The notes beneath the pieces are model-generated. The model did no database searches. It was not told where the DNA came from and saw nothing but the letters and a program-made list of their open reading frames with translations. From NCBI GenBank assembly GCA_020632915.1, contig JACKEP010000008.1, positions 1-64,000 of the forward strand: 64,000 nucleotides of DNA, in the 5' to 3' direction. The stretch is from Alphaproteobacteria bacterium. Lineage in GTDB: Bacteria > Myxococcota_A > UBA796 > GCA-2862545. The translations under genes and the position numbers were made by a program. This document shows positions 39,898 through 48,300 of this stretch, one piece after another (the first letter of the stretch is position 1; each line of letters opens with the position of its first letter).

Positions 39898-41142
39898 TTG
39901 TCCGATCGGGTGACCTCTCGAGCCTATGCGCGGCCGCATCGACCCGCGCCGGTGCGTGCGCTCAATGCGCTCTGGGGCGCGACGGGTCGCTGGGGTCGGG
40001 TCTCGCTCGACGTCGACGACCTGCTCGAAGCCGCCGTGAACGCCGAGCGGCTGGAGGACCTGGGGCCCGAGGCGTGGCGTGAGCCGCTGGAACACCTGGT
40101 GGCGGCCATCGACGCTGAGGCCGACCTGCACCCGCTGGGACGGATGATCCAGCGCACCCGGCTCGTGGGCAACCTCCGGTGTCGCCTGCGGCAGCAGGCG
40201 GTGTTCGACGGCCACCCCGAGCTGCTCGACCGACCGGTGAAGGCGCCCATCGTCATCACGGGCCTGCAGCGCAGCGGCACCACCTTCCTGCACCGGCTGC
40301 TCGCCGCCGACCCGCGCATCCGGAGCCTGCGGTCGTGGGAGGCGGTGAACCCGGCCCCGTTCCAGCAGGCGGCCACCGGCGCGAAGGACCCCCGGCGACG
40401 GCTCGCCCACCAGGCCACGCGCGCCGTCGGCTTCCTGGCGCCCGACTTCCTCGCCGTCCACCCCATCGAGGCTGAGTCGCCCGAGGAGGAGGTGGTCGTG
40501 CTCGACCAGACCTTCCTGTCGACGGTGGCCGAGTCGCTGCTGCACGTGCCGGGGCACGCCGCGTGGCTGGAGTCGCAGGACCAGCGGCCGGGCTACCGCC
40601 TGCTGCGCAAGGTGATGCAGCTGCTCGACGCCGCCGAGCCCCGGGAGCGCTGGGTGCTCAAGACCCCCCACCACCTGGAGTGGCTGGGCACGCTGTCGCA
40701 CGTGTTCCCCGACGTCCACGTCATCCACACCCACCGCGATCCGGTGGTCACCGTCGGCTCGTTCTGCAGCATGGTGGCCCACGGGCGCGGCCTGTCGAGC
40801 GACCGGGTCGACCCGCGGGTGGTCGGCGACCAGTGGCTGCGCAAGATCGGGCGGATGATCGATCGGTCGATGGCGTTCCGCGACAAGCGCCCCGACGTGC
40901 CCGTCCACGACGTCCGCTACGACGACCTCGTGGCCGACCCGCTCGGCACGGTCGGGCAGATCTACCGCTTCCTCGGGCTGTCGCTGCCCGAGCACGTCCA
41001 GGACGCGATCGACGCGCAGCGGGTGGCGTCGCCGGCCCACAAGTACGGCCGGCACGTCTACGAGCTGTCGGACTTCGGGCTCACGCCCACGCAGGTGGCC
41101 GACCGCTTCGCCGCCTACCGCGAGCGCCACGACCTGGGCTGA
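39898..41142 (+). CDS. sulfotransferase family protein
   Basis: A 414-residue protein with the PAPS-binding signature. VITGLQRSGTTFLHRLLAADPR near 117-138 is the 5'-phosphosulfate loop. SWEAVNPAP follows, and FPDVHVIHTHRDPVVTVGSFCSM near 275-297 is the 3'-phosphate-binding segment with its conserved Arg and Ser. VRYDDLVADPLGTVGQIYRFLGL is the typical closing helix. It should transfer sulfate from PAPS to a hydroxyl of a lipid or small molecule. The start is uncertain: TTG 39898 with GGGGTGA upstream, or GTG 39910. It is placed after SDR, DUF1214 and HTH genes, a recurrent grouping. Confidence 0.85.
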   Translation: MSDRVTSRAYARPHRPAPVRALNALWGATGRWGRVSLDVDDLLEAAVNAERLEDLGPEAWREPLEHLVAAIDAEADLHPLGRMIQRTRLVGNLRCRLRQQAVFDGHPELLDRPVKAPIVITGLQRSGTTFLHRLLAADPRIRSLRSWEAVNPAPFQQAATGAKDPRRRLAHQATRAVGFLAPDFLAVHPIEAESPEEEVVVLDQTFLSTVAESLLHVPGHAAWLESQDQRPGYRLLRKVMQLLDAAEPRERWVLKTPHHLEWLGTLSHVFPDVHVIHTHRDPVVTVGSFCSMVAHGRGLSSDRVDPRVVGDQWLRKIGRMIDRSMAFRDKRPDVPVHDVRYDDLVADPLGTVGQIYRFLGLSLPEHVQDAIDAQRVASPAHKYGRHVYELSDFGLTPTQVADRFAAYRERHDLG

Positions 41143-41148
41143 CCGGGG

Positions 41149-41751
41149 TCAGGGGAACGGCACGGCGAGCGCCCGCTGCACGGCCGGTCGGTCGGCGATG
41201 CGTGCGGCCCAGGCCACAAGGTGGGGCACGTCACCGGGGTCGACGCCGAAGCGCGCCGGGTCGTGCACCCACGGGAAGGTGGCGATGTCGGCGATGGAGT
41301 AGGCCGCGCCGTCGAGCCAGGGCACCTGGGCCAGCCGCCGGTCGAGCACCCCGAGCACCCGGTGGGTCTCGGCGTCGTACCGCTGCAGCGCGTAGGGGCC
41401 GTCGTCGACGTGGGACGTGAAGTGGTGGCGCTGGCCGAGCATGGGGCCCACCGACGCCATCTGGAAGAACAGCCACGACAGCGTCTGCGCCCGGTCCGGT
41501 CCCTGGGGCGGCACGAAGCGCCCCTCGCGGTCGGCCAGGTGCAGCAGGATCGCGCCCGACTCGAACACGACGCTGTCGCCGTCGACCAGCGCGGGGATGC
41601 GTCCGTTGGGGTTGATCGCCAGGTAGTCCGGCTGACGCTGGTGGCCGCGGCCGAGGTCGACCTTGACGAGGGTGTAGGGCAGGCCGAGCTCTTCGAGCAG
41701 GATCAGGGGCTTGTGGCCGTTGTGCGTGCCCCAGGTGTACAGCGTGATCAT
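41149..41751 (-). CDS. glutathione S-transferase family protein
   Basis: A 200-residue GST. The N-terminal thioredoxin fold has YTWGTHNGHKPLILLEELGLPYTLVKVDL, then INPNGRIPALVD with the cis-Pro and FESGAILLHLAD for the glutathione gamma-glutamyl contact (E-S). The helical C-terminal domain contains SIADIATFPWVHDP, the conserved N-capping motif. The Asn/Thr-rich start resembles Ure2p/YghU-like nu-class enzymes, which act on disulfides. GAGG precedes the ATG. It is convergent with the sulfotransferase gene and divergent from the SRPBCC gene 36 bases away. Confidence 0.86.
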   Translation of the reverse strand: MITLYTWGTHNGHKPLILLEELGLPYTLVKVDLGRGHQRQPDYLAINPNGRIPALVDGDSVVFESGAILLHLADREGRFVPPQGPDRAQTLSWLFFQMASVGPMLGQRHHFTSHVDDGPYALQRYDAETHRVLGVLDRRLAQVPWLDGAAYSIADIATFPWVHDPARFGVDPGDVPHLVAWAARIADRPAVQRALAVPFP

Positions 41752-41787
41752 CGGGCGTCCTCGGGTGGGCGGGCTGGGGGGGAAGGC

Positions 41788-42207
41788 ATGCTGCGCGTGT
41801 CGACGCAGGTGTGGATCGACGCATCGCCCACGCGGGTCTGGGCCGTGCTCACCGACAACGGCGCGATGCCGTCGTGGAACCCGATGACCGAGCGGATCGA
41901 GGGCGTGCTGGCGCCGGGCGAGCGCGTGCGGTTGGTGTTCACCCTGAACGGGCGTCGCAACGACACCGTGGTCACGCTGCTCGAGGCCCGCGAGCCGCAG
42001 ACGCTGCTGTGGCGCGGGGGCGTGCCGCTGCTGCTCCGCGCCGACCACGGCTTTCGCCTCACCGCCGTCGACGGGGGCACGGCGCTGGAGCAGCACGAGA
42101 CGTTCACCGGGTTGATGGCGCCGCTGGTGCCGCGGCTGCTCGGGGACCTGGAGGCGGCGTACACGGCGGTCAACCTCGCCCTCAAGGCGCGGTGCGAGCG
42201 CGGGTGA
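41788..42207 (+). CDS. SRPBCC (START-like) domain protein
   Basis: A 139-residue single-domain protein of the SRPBCC/polyketide-cyclase superfamily. Typical landmarks are the opening VSTQVWIDASPTRVWAVLTDNGAMPSWNP, the repeated edge strands RVRLVFTLNGRRNDTVVTLL and TLLWRGGVPLLLRADHGFRL, and the C-terminal helix LLGDLEAAYTAVNLALKARCE. These folds bind hydrophobic ligands in a deep pocket. GGGGGGGAAGG precedes the ATG. Its last 26 bases overlap the 3' end of the histidine kinase gene on the other strand. Confidence 0.83.
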   Translation: MLRVSTQVWIDASPTRVWAVLTDNGAMPSWNPMTERIEGVLAPGERVRLVFTLNGRRNDTVVTLLEAREPQTLLWRGGVPLLLRADHGFRLTAVDGGTALEQHETFTGLMAPLVPRLLGDLEAAYTAVNLALKARCERG

Positions 42208-43519
42208 GGCGAACGGTCAGGCGGGCCGACAGGCCGCCGGCCGCTGCCGTGTCGAGCACACAGTCGCCCCCGTGGCGTCGGGCCACCTCGCGGGCCAGCG
42301 GCAGGCCGAGGCCGAGGCCGGCCCTGTCCCGGGTGCGTGCCGTGCCGCCACGGGCGAAGCGGTCGAACACCGCCTCCCGATCTGCGGGCGACAGGCCTGG
42401 TCCGTGGTCGTCCACCTGGAACACGGCGAGGTCCCCTTCGGTGCGCAGGGTGAGCGAGACCGGCATGCAGGGAGCGTGCCGGGCCGCGTTGCGCAGCAGG
42501 TTGCCGACGGCGGCCTCCAGCAGCGGCCGGTGCACCTCGAGCTCGGGGTCGTCGCGCACGTCGACGGTGAGCGCACACCCGGCCGCGCGCAGCCCGGGCC
42601 CCTCGGCGGCCACCACCGCGTCGACCACCTCGGCGGCGCGCACCAGCTCGCGGTGGCGGTCCACCTCGCCAGCGTCCAGGCGCACCAGCGCGGTGAGGCC
42701 GTCCACCAGCCGTCGCAGCCGGTCCACCTCCTCCCGTGTCGACACGAGCGTGGCCCGCAGGCTGTCGGCGTCGCGGGGGTGACGCAGGGCCACGTCGAGC
42801 TCGCCGAGCATCGCGGTGACGGGGGTGCGCAGCTCGTGGGCGGCCTCGGCGGTGAACCGGCCCTGGGCCTCGAAGGCGGCGTCGAGGCGGTCGAGGAGGC
42901 CGTTGACGTCGCGGAGCAGGCCCGCCACCTCGGCGGGCGCGTCCGTCGCCACGCGCTGGTGCTGTCCGAGCGCGACCACCCGCGCCACGTCGGCGCGCGC
43001 GACGTCCAGGGGCGCGAAGGCGCGACGGACGAGGCGCTGCAGCGTCCACGTCGCGGCGAGGGCGGCGAGGGCGGCCAACACGCCGTAGGCGAGGGCGAAC
43101 CCTCCGACGCTGCGGACGAGGGTGATGCGGGGCGCGGCGGCCGCGACCACCCGGTGGTCCTCGACGCCGTGGCGCTCGCGCTCCAGGAGCACGACAGCGA
43201 CGCGCTCGTCGCCGACGTCGAGCCAGCGCGGACGCTCCTGCGCCACCACGTCGGCGGCGATGGCAGCGGGCACCCACGGGTCGTCGGCGTGCACGGTCCA
43301 CACGCGGGGGCGCGGGCGGTCGTGCTCCACCGCCCAGTCGTCGTCGACGGCGTGGGCGTGGTCGTGGACGGCGGCGAGGAGCGCCTCGTCGTGGGCGTGG
43401 ACGCGCCAGGCGTGCAGCGTCGCGCCCGTGCCGACGCCCGCCAGCGCGAGCGCGGCGACAACCACGGCCGTGCCGCGCGCGGCCACCTGCTGCGCCACCG
43501 ACGGCGCGGGCGGGCTCAC
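42182..43519 (-). CDS. sensor histidine kinase, EnvZ/CusS-like
   Basis: A 445-residue membrane sensor kinase. An N-terminal helix (about 15-35), a periplasmic sensing segment of roughly 110 residues with several His and Trp, a second helix (about 140-160) and a HAMP domain lead to the H-box AAHELRTPVTAMLGELDVAL near 227. N-box NLLRNAARHA near 341 and G1/G2 boxes DHGPGLSP and GLGLGLPLAREV complete the kinase. The GTG start overlaps the response-regulator stop (GTGA). The pair follows a haem-binding protein gene on the same strand, so the signal may relate to haem, redox or metal in the envelope. Confidence 0.9.
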   Translation of the reverse strand: MSPPAPSVAQQVAARGTAVVVAALALAGVGTGATLHAWRVHAHDEALLAAVHDHAHAVDDDWAVEHDRPRPRVWTVHADDPWVPAAIAADVVAQERPRWLDVGDERVAVVLLERERHGVEDHRVVAAAAPRITLVRSVGGFALAYGVLAALAALAATWTLQRLVRRAFAPLDVARADVARVVALGQHQRVATDAPAEVAGLLRDVNGLLDRLDAAFEAQGRFTAEAAHELRTPVTAMLGELDVALRHPRDADSLRATLVSTREEVDRLRRLVDGLTALVRLDAGEVDRHRELVRAAEVVDAVVAAEGPGLRAAGCALTVDVRDDPELEVHRPLLEAAVGNLLRNAARHAPCMPVSLTLRTEGDLAVFQVDDHGPGLSPADREAVFDRFARGGTARTRDRAGLGLGLPLAREVARRHGGDCVLDTAAAGGLSARLTVRLTRARTAP

Positions 43520-44187
43520 CGGGGCCTGTCGTCGAGCACGTAGCCGACGCCGCGGACGGTGTGGAGCAGCGGCCGGTCGTGGCCCTTGTCGAGCTTGGCG
43601 CGCAGGTAGGACACGTAGACCTCCACCACGTTGGTCTGGGGGTCGTGGGTGGTGTCCCAGACGGCTTCGAGCAGGCGGGTGCGGCTGACGACCTGGCCGG
43701 CGCGCTCGGCGAGGTAGCGCAGCAGGTCGAACTCCCGCACCGTGAGCCGCAGCTCCTCGTCGCCCCGGAAGACGCGGTGGGCGGGCACGTCGATCACGAG
43801 GTCGCCGACCTGCACGCGGTCGGCGGACGGACCGCGGCGGGTGACGGCGGCGATGCGGGCGAGCAGCTCGTCGAACGCGAAGGGCTTGACCACGTAGTCG
43901 TCGGCGCCGCCGTACAGGCCCTCGACGCGCTCCTCGACGCGATCGCGGGCCGTCAGGCAGATGGCGGGGGTGGTCAGGCCCTGGCGACGCAGCTCCCGCA
44001 CGAGCGCCAGGCCGTCGCCGTCGGGCAGCATGCGGTCGACGAGGATCAGGTCGTGATCGGCGACGCCCACGGCGACGCGCGCCTGGGCGAGGTCGCCGAC
44101 CACGTCGACGCGGTGGCCCTCGTCGGACAGTCCCCGCTGCAGGAAGCCCGCGATCTTCGGCTCGTCCTCGATCACCAGGATGCGCAT
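43516..44187 (-). CDS. OmpR-family response regulator
   Basis: A 223-residue two-domain regulator. The receiver has EDEP at 6-9, the phosphoacceptor in LILVDRMLPDGDG near residue 51, TARDRVEERVEGL with the conserved Thr, and a Lys in DDYVVKPFAFDEL near 104. The winged helix contains LRLTVREFDLLRYLAERAG, SRTRLLEAVWD and VVEVYVSYLRAKLDKG, the PhoB/OmpR DNA-reading surface. It starts 24 bases after the haem-binding gene and overlaps the kinase gene, so the three probably form one operon. Confidence 0.94.
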   Translation of the reverse strand: MRILVIEDEPKIAGFLQRGLSDEGHRVDVVGDLAQARVAVGVADHDLILVDRMLPDGDGLALVRELRRQGLTTPAICLTARDRVEERVEGLYGGADDYVVKPFAFDELLARIAAVTRRGPSADRVQVGDLVIDVPAHRVFRGDEELRLTVREFDLLRYLAERAGQVVSRTRLLEAVWDTTHDPQTNVVEVYVSYLRAKLDKGHDRPLLHTVRGVGYVLDDRPR

Positions 44188-44211
44188 CGTCCCTCCGACC
44201 GCACGGGCGGG

Positions 44212-44739
44212 TCAGTCGTCGTCGTCGTCGTCGTCGCCGCCGAACCAGCCGCCGGCCTCGTCGTCGTCGTCCTCCGCTTCGTCGCCGTTCTCGCCTCCTT
44301 CGCCCTCCTCGTCGCCCAGCGTGGCCTTCAGGCCCGCGACGAGCAGGTCGCGCTCGGCCGGCGTCAGGTCGGCCTCGGGGTGGAGCCACACGTAGTTGGC
44401 GATCGGCATCTTGCCCTCCGCCACCTCCTCGGCGGCCTCGTCGGCGTCGTGCTGCGGCTGGTCGAAGGTGGAGAAGTTCAGGTGGCGCCGCCCGTCGTCG
44501 ACGTGGTCCTGCACGAGCCACGACAGCGGGGCGACGTGGCTGTACCAGGGCCACGTGGTCTGGTTGGAGTGGCAGTCGAAGCAGGCGCGCACGGCGAGCT
44601 CGCGCGTGGTGGGGCTGTCCCACGCGGGCTCCTGGGTCACCGGCGGGTTGGTGTGGTCGCGGCCGTAGGGCACGAGCTGGATGCCGAGCGCGGTCACGGT
44701 GACCGCGGCGCCGGCGTACGCGAGGATGGTGCGGAACAT
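44212..44739 (-). CDS. haem-binding domain protein with poly-Asp tail
   Basis: A 175-residue protein anchored by an N-terminal helix (FRTILAYAGAAVTVTALGIQL). The central domain has the c-type-like motif ACFDCHSNQTTWPWYSHVAPLSWLVQDHV with CxxCH near 53-57, typical of the Haem_bd family of periplasmic single-haem proteins. HLNFSTF and PEADLTPAERDLLVAGL follow as in that family. The last 30 residues are Glu/Asp-rich and end in a run of seven Asp, encoded by a GTC/GAC-type triplet run. The ATG is directly preceded by GGAGGCCCC. It is first in an operon with the response regulator and kinase genes. Confidence 0.85.
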   Translation of the reverse strand: MFRTILAYAGAAVTVTALGIQLVPYGRDHTNPPVTQEPAWDSPTTRELAVRACFDCHSNQTTWPWYSHVAPLSWLVQDHVDDGRRHLNFSTFDQPQHDADEAAEEVAEGKMPIANYVWLHPEADLTPAERDLLVAGLKATLGDEEGEGGENGDEAEDDDDEAGGWFGGDDDDDDD

Positions 44740-44869
44740 GGGGCCTCCCTTCCAGGCGGATGCAACGCGGATGCCGTCGCGACCGTCCTGTGCCCTCCTC
44801 TTCACGCGCGAACCTGAAGGGTCCCTGACAGCGCCCTTGGAAGTCGATGAGAATCGGCGGGACGGCGCG

Positions 44870-45478
44870 TCAGGGTGCGGGGCCCGACCGCGCGCGCGTC
44901 CACAGGGTGCGCTCCACCACGAGGTCGAACAGGTCCTCGAGGGCTGCCTGCACCGCCGCGCCCTCCAGCACGCCGTAGGCGCGCGCGATGGCCTCCAGCG
45001 TGGCCAGCCCGCCGTCGCGGGGCTCGCGGCGCAGGCGGTAGCGGGTGGGGTCCCCCTCGGGGAGCACGACGCGCTCGGCGTCGACCAGACCGGGCACCCG
45101 CCGCGGGATCTTCGACGCCTGGCGCCAGTTGCCGTCGGGCACCACCAGCGTGACCGGGCGCGGGTCGGCGTCGAGCAGGTCGGCGTCGAGCACGCGGGCG
45201 TCGTCGTCGGGGAAGAGCACCAGCACGCGGCGGTCGGGCTGGTGCAGGTGCGTCAGGTCGAGCGGGGCGTCGTCGCGACCGTGGACCACCCCCTCGCTGT
45301 TCGTCAGCGCGAAGAGCGCGAGCGGGCCGGTGGCGGTGGTCTTGGGCAGCTCCCGCTTGTGCTGGACGAGCACCAGGCGGGTGGCGGTGTCCAGCGTGGG
45401 GATCCGGTCGCACACGCACAGGGCGGTGTGCAGTCGGCAGCGTTCGCAGCGCTCGGCGCGCTTGGAGCGGACGCCCAC
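44870..45478 (-). CDS. DTW-domain tRNA aminocarboxypropyltransferase-like protein
   Basis: A 202-residue DTW protein (TapT/Tsr3-like SPOUT fold). The N-terminal Cys cluster C11-x2-C14 and C21-x-C23 (RCERCRLHTALCVCD) is typical. LVLVQHKRELPKTTATGPLAL and VLFPDDDARVLD follow, and the catalytic-region motif is VVPDGNWRQASKIPRR. The family consensus there is DGTW (hence DTW); here Thr is Asn. Related enzymes transfer the 3-amino-3-carboxypropyl group from SAM to a uridine in tRNA or rRNA. The start GTG has GGAGGCCCC directly upstream. Confidence 0.85.
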   Translation of the reverse strand: MGVRSKRAERCERCRLHTALCVCDRIPTLDTATRLVLVQHKRELPKTTATGPLALFALTNSEGVVHGRDDAPLDLTHLHQPDRRVLVLFPDDDARVLDADLLDADPRPVTLVVPDGNWRQASKIPRRVPGLVDAERVVLPEGDPTRYRLRREPRDGGLATLEAIARAYGVLEGAAVQAALEDLFDLVVERTLWTRARSGPAP

Positions 45479-45540
45479 GGGGCCTCCGGGTGACGGGGCC
45501 GAGAGCCTATGCCGCCGACCCCGTCCCCGTCAGGCCCGCC

Positions 45541-47418
45541 TCACCCGGCGTCGTCGGCGTCGTCGCGGCGACGCAGGGCCACCAGGCCCAGGGCGAGCGC
45601 GAGCAAGCCGGGCAGGGACGCGGGCGACGCGCCGCCGGCGCTGCAGCCGCCGCAGCCGGTGCCCGGCACCACCTCGATGTCGCCGCCGTCGGCGAGCGTG
45701 GCGTCGGCGCCGTCGCAGTTCTCGTCGATGCCGTTCTCGGGGATGTCGTTGGCGCGGGGGTTGATCGTGGCGTCGGTGTCGTCGCAGTCGAGGCCACCGT
45801 GGTCGATCGACGCCACGCCGTCCTCGTCCTGGTCGTCGTCGTTGCCGTCGCAGTCCTGATCGACGCCGTCGTACCAGATCTCGGCGACCCCGGGGTTGCG
45901 GTCGGGGTCGGTGTCGTCGCAGTCGTGGTCCTTGTCGAAGCCGTCGACGTCCTGGTCGTCGTCGTTGCCGTCGCAGTCCTGGTCGATGCCGTCGTACCAG
46001 ACCTCGACCGCACCCGGATGGATCTCGGCGTCGCGCGGCGCGCAGTCGTCGACCTCGTCGTCGTAGCCGTCCAGATCGGTGTCGAGGAAGCCGCGCAGGA
46101 GCTGGAGGCTGCCGGGGTGGGTGTCGTCGCCGGCGACGCTGATCAGCAGGTCGCTGCGGTTGTCGGCGTCGAAGTCGGCGAACGCGCCGGCCACACCGGC
46201 GCCACGGTCGTCGCCGAGGCCGAGGAAGTCGAGCACCTTGTTCTGGCGGAACGTGCCGAAGTCGTTGATCGCGACCGAGACGCCGCCGTAGGCCGTGCCG
46301 CCCATCCCCGCGCCGGGCATGCCCACGGCGTACTCGAGCTCGAGGTCGCCGTCGAAGTCGGCCAGGCCCAGGAACGACGGCGGGGCCGACGTGCCCGCCG
46401 ACGTCCACACCGTGGTGGGGCCGGCGAGGCGCACCGCGTAGTTGTCGTCGCCGAAGTACAGCAGCAGGCGGTCGGGCTCGCCGGGCAGGTCGGGGTGGAT
46501 CAGCACGGCGATCTCGTCGCGGCCGTCGCGATCGACGTCACCGGTGCCCACGATGCGCACCTGGTCGGGCCCCGACACCGGGAAGTCGACCGTCATCGCG
46601 GCCCAGAACGCGTCGCGCGGACCGTCGACATCGCCCTTGATGACCACCAGCGACGACCGCCACGTGCCGTCCTCGCGGGGGTAGCTCGACGTGTAGGCGA
46701 TCTCGCGGATGCCGTCGGGGTCGGAGTCGCCGATGATGCGGGGCGCGCCGGCCACCGCGGTGGTGTCGGTGGCGATGTGGGTCCAGGCGGGGCGGCGGTC
46801 GACGCCGTTGACCGTGCCCAGGTGGACCTCGAAGTGGGCGCGGGTGCCGACGCCGTCGGCCTCGGCCGCGCGGAACGTGACGTCGCCCATGCCGTCGCCG
46901 TTCTGGTCGAGGATCGGGCCGACGGGCACCATGTGCCCGAACACCGCGTTGACCCGGTAGTCGTCGATGGTGACCGTGGTGGGCTGGACGGTGAGGCCGT
47001 CGGCGCTGCCGCGGCGGTACTGCAGGGTGCGGTGGCGGCTGATCGGGTCGCCCACCCAGGTGAGCTGGTCGTCGAAGCCGTCGCCGTCGATGTCGCCCCA
47101 CGCGCCGAAGGCGTCGGACGCGCCGCCGGTGATGCCCACGGCGTCGACGCCGATCTCGGCCGACGGCGCCGACGGCAGCGTGGGACCGCCGAGGAAGATC
47201 CAGGTGCGGCCGGGCTGGGCCTCGGTGGGCACCGACACCACGAGGTCGGGGTAGATGTCGCCGTTGAGGTTGAGTGCGAGCACCTCGCGGGCGACCACGC
47301 CGGCGGGCAGCGCGAACGTCCACACGGGGACGTCGTCGCGCGGACCCTGCACGGCGGCAGCCGGCAGCGTGACGGCGCACAGGAGGGGGACGGCGAGGAG
47401 GGGACGGATGGCGGCCAT
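45541..47418 (-). CDS. FG-GAP and metal-binding-repeat surface protein with MYXO-CTERM-like tail
   Basis: A 625-residue exported protein. A signal peptide (LLAVPLLCAVTLPAAA) is followed by FG-GAP/VCBS-like beta-propeller repeats with calcium-binding cores such as DIDGDGFDD, DQNGDGMGD, DVDRDGRDE, DFDGDLELE and DFDADNRSD. From about residue 480 come tandem repeats of the Cys-containing metal-binding motif (IDQDCDGNDDDQD, DCDDTDPD), encoded by near-identical DNA copies around 45835 and 45958. The tail GCGGCSAGGASPASLPG, a hydrophobic helix and LRRRDD match the MYXO-CTERM sorting signal, cut and anchored at the cell surface in Myxococcota. GGAGG precedes the ATG. An operator-like palindrome lies 34 bases upstream. 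Confidence 0.87.
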   Translation of the reverse strand: MAAIRPLLAVPLLCAVTLPAAAVQGPRDDVPVWTFALPAGVVAREVLALNLNGDIYPDLVVSVPTEAQPGRTWIFLGGPTLPSAPSAEIGVDAVGITGGASDAFGAWGDIDGDGFDDQLTWVGDPISRHRTLQYRRGSADGLTVQPTTVTIDDYRVNAVFGHMVPVGPILDQNGDGMGDVTFRAAEADGVGTRAHFEVHLGTVNGVDRRPAWTHIATDTTAVAGAPRIIGDSDPDGIREIAYTSSYPREDGTWRSSLVVIKGDVDGPRDAFWAAMTVDFPVSGPDQVRIVGTGDVDRDGRDEIAVLIHPDLPGEPDRLLLYFGDDNYAVRLAGPTTVWTSAGTSAPPSFLGLADFDGDLELEYAVGMPGAGMGGTAYGGVSVAINDFGTFRQNKVLDFLGLGDDRGAGVAGAFADFDADNRSDLLISVAGDDTHPGSLQLLRGFLDTDLDGYDDEVDDCAPRDAEIHPGAVEVWYDGIDQDCDGNDDDQDVDGFDKDHDCDDTDPDRNPGVAEIWYDGVDQDCDGNDDDQDEDGVASIDHGGLDCDDTDATINPRANDIPENGIDENCDGADATLADGGDIEVVPGTGCGGCSAGGASPASLPGLLALALGLVALRRRDDADDAG

Positions 47419-47446
47419 GGGACCTCCGGGACGCTGCGTGCCGACG

Positions 47447-48142
47447 CTACGCTGAGTCACGACTCAGTAGCGCATCGTCGGCACGGTTGGGGACACGGTG
47501 CGGCGAGTCCGTGGGATCGCCTACCCGGTCGGGGGTGGAGTCGGAGACGGGGACGCCCAGATCCTGCAGCGCCGCCTGGGTGGCGAAGCCGAGGAGCTCG
47601 ACGGCCTCGGAGACGGACAGGGTGTCGACATGGTAGCGGCGGAGGACCCGCGTGCCGTAGGCCACCGCGAGCAGCATCGTGGCCATGCGGTGACGGCGGG
47701 CCTCGTCGTCGCGCAGATCGAAGCGCGCCAGGGCGCGCTCCAGCGCGTCGAGCGTGGCGCCGAGCTCGGGGCGCAGCATCTCCAGCAGGCTCGGATCCCC
47801 GGCGAGGGCCTCGACCCAGGCGGCGTCGCGCGCACGCCAGCGCGCGTCCTGGTGGTAGCGCCGCTCGGCGTCGCGCAGGCGGGCGACCAGCTCGCTCGGC
47901 GTGAGCACCCGCGACTCGGGCGCGTTCTCACGCTCCAGGCGCCCCATCACGTCGCGGAACAGGTCGGCCTTGGACGTGAAGTGGAAGTAGACGAGGGCCT
48001 CGCTGTACCCGGCATCACGGGCCACGTCGGCCACGCGCGTGCCGCGGTAGCCGTGCTGCGAGAACCGATGCGCGGCCGCGTCGAGGATGGCCTCGCGCGC
48101 ACGCTCCGGATCCTTGGGGGTGCCTCGGGGGGCACGGGCCAT
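47447..48142 (-). CDS. TetR-family transcriptional regulator
   Basis: A 231-residue TetR regulator. The DNA-binding domain has AREAILDAAAHRFSQHGYRGTRVADVARDAGYSEALVYFHFTSKADLFRDVM at about 15-65 (read in two parts). The C-terminal ligand domain is all helical, of the TetR_C type. The last codons (LSRDS) are written by a palindrome TGAGTCACGACTCA that matches the pattern in its own upstream region. This suggests that it binds in front of its own gene, the divergent permease gene and the surface-protein gene downstream. Ligand unknown. Confidence 0.92.
   Translation of the reverse strand: MARAPRGTPKDPERAREAILDAAAHRFSQHGYRGTRVADVARDAGYSEALVYFHFTSKADLFRDVMGRLERENAPESRVLTPSELVARLRDAERRYHQDARWRARDAAWVEALAGDPSLLEMLRPELGATLDALERALARFDLRDDEARRHRMATMLLAVAYGTRVLRRYHVDTLSVSEAVELLGFATQAALQDLGVPVSDSTPDRVGDPTDSPHRVPNRADDALLSRDSA
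47452..47467. promoter_or_regulatory. operator-like palindrome upstream of surface-protein gene
   Basis: CTGAGTCACGACTCAG, arms of 7 bp; core TGAGT-N4-ACTCA equals the core in the tetR upstream region. It lies inside the final codons of tetR and 34 bases before the ATG of the MYXO-CTERM protein gene. Confidence 0.65.
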
Positions 48143-48160
48143 GGACGCTCCCGCTCTCGA

Positions 48161-48178
48161 ATTGAGTCATAACTCAAT
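48161..48178. promoter_or_regulatory. TetR operator 1 (inferred)
   Basis: Perfect inverted repeat ATTGAGT-CATA-ACTCAAT, about 19 bases upstream of the tetR ATG and 123 bases before the permease ATG. On the minus strand TTGAGT and TATGAC, 16 bases apart, form a possible promoter overlapped by this repeat. Confidence 0.68.
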
Positions 48179-48193
48179 TGAGGCGAGACTCAA
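48178..48193. promoter_or_regulatory. TetR operator 2 (inferred)
   Basis: TTGAGGCGAGACTCAA, the same TGAG(T)-N4-ACTCA pattern with one deviation. It abuts operator 1 and shares one base with it, so two dimers could bind side by side. Confidence 0.55.
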
Positions 48194-48300
48194 AACAATT
48201 TCCGCGCTCGTGCGTAGCAAGGCCGACCACGACGCGACGAGGCGGGGATCCGGGCACGCGCGCCCGGGTGGTAGGCTCGCGCGCACCTGGAGGCGTGCCC

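Noticed and set aside
44216..44290. microsatellite of GTC triplets as a separate element
   Set aside because: It encodes the poly-Asp/Glu tail of the haem-binding protein in frame and is explained by the gene.
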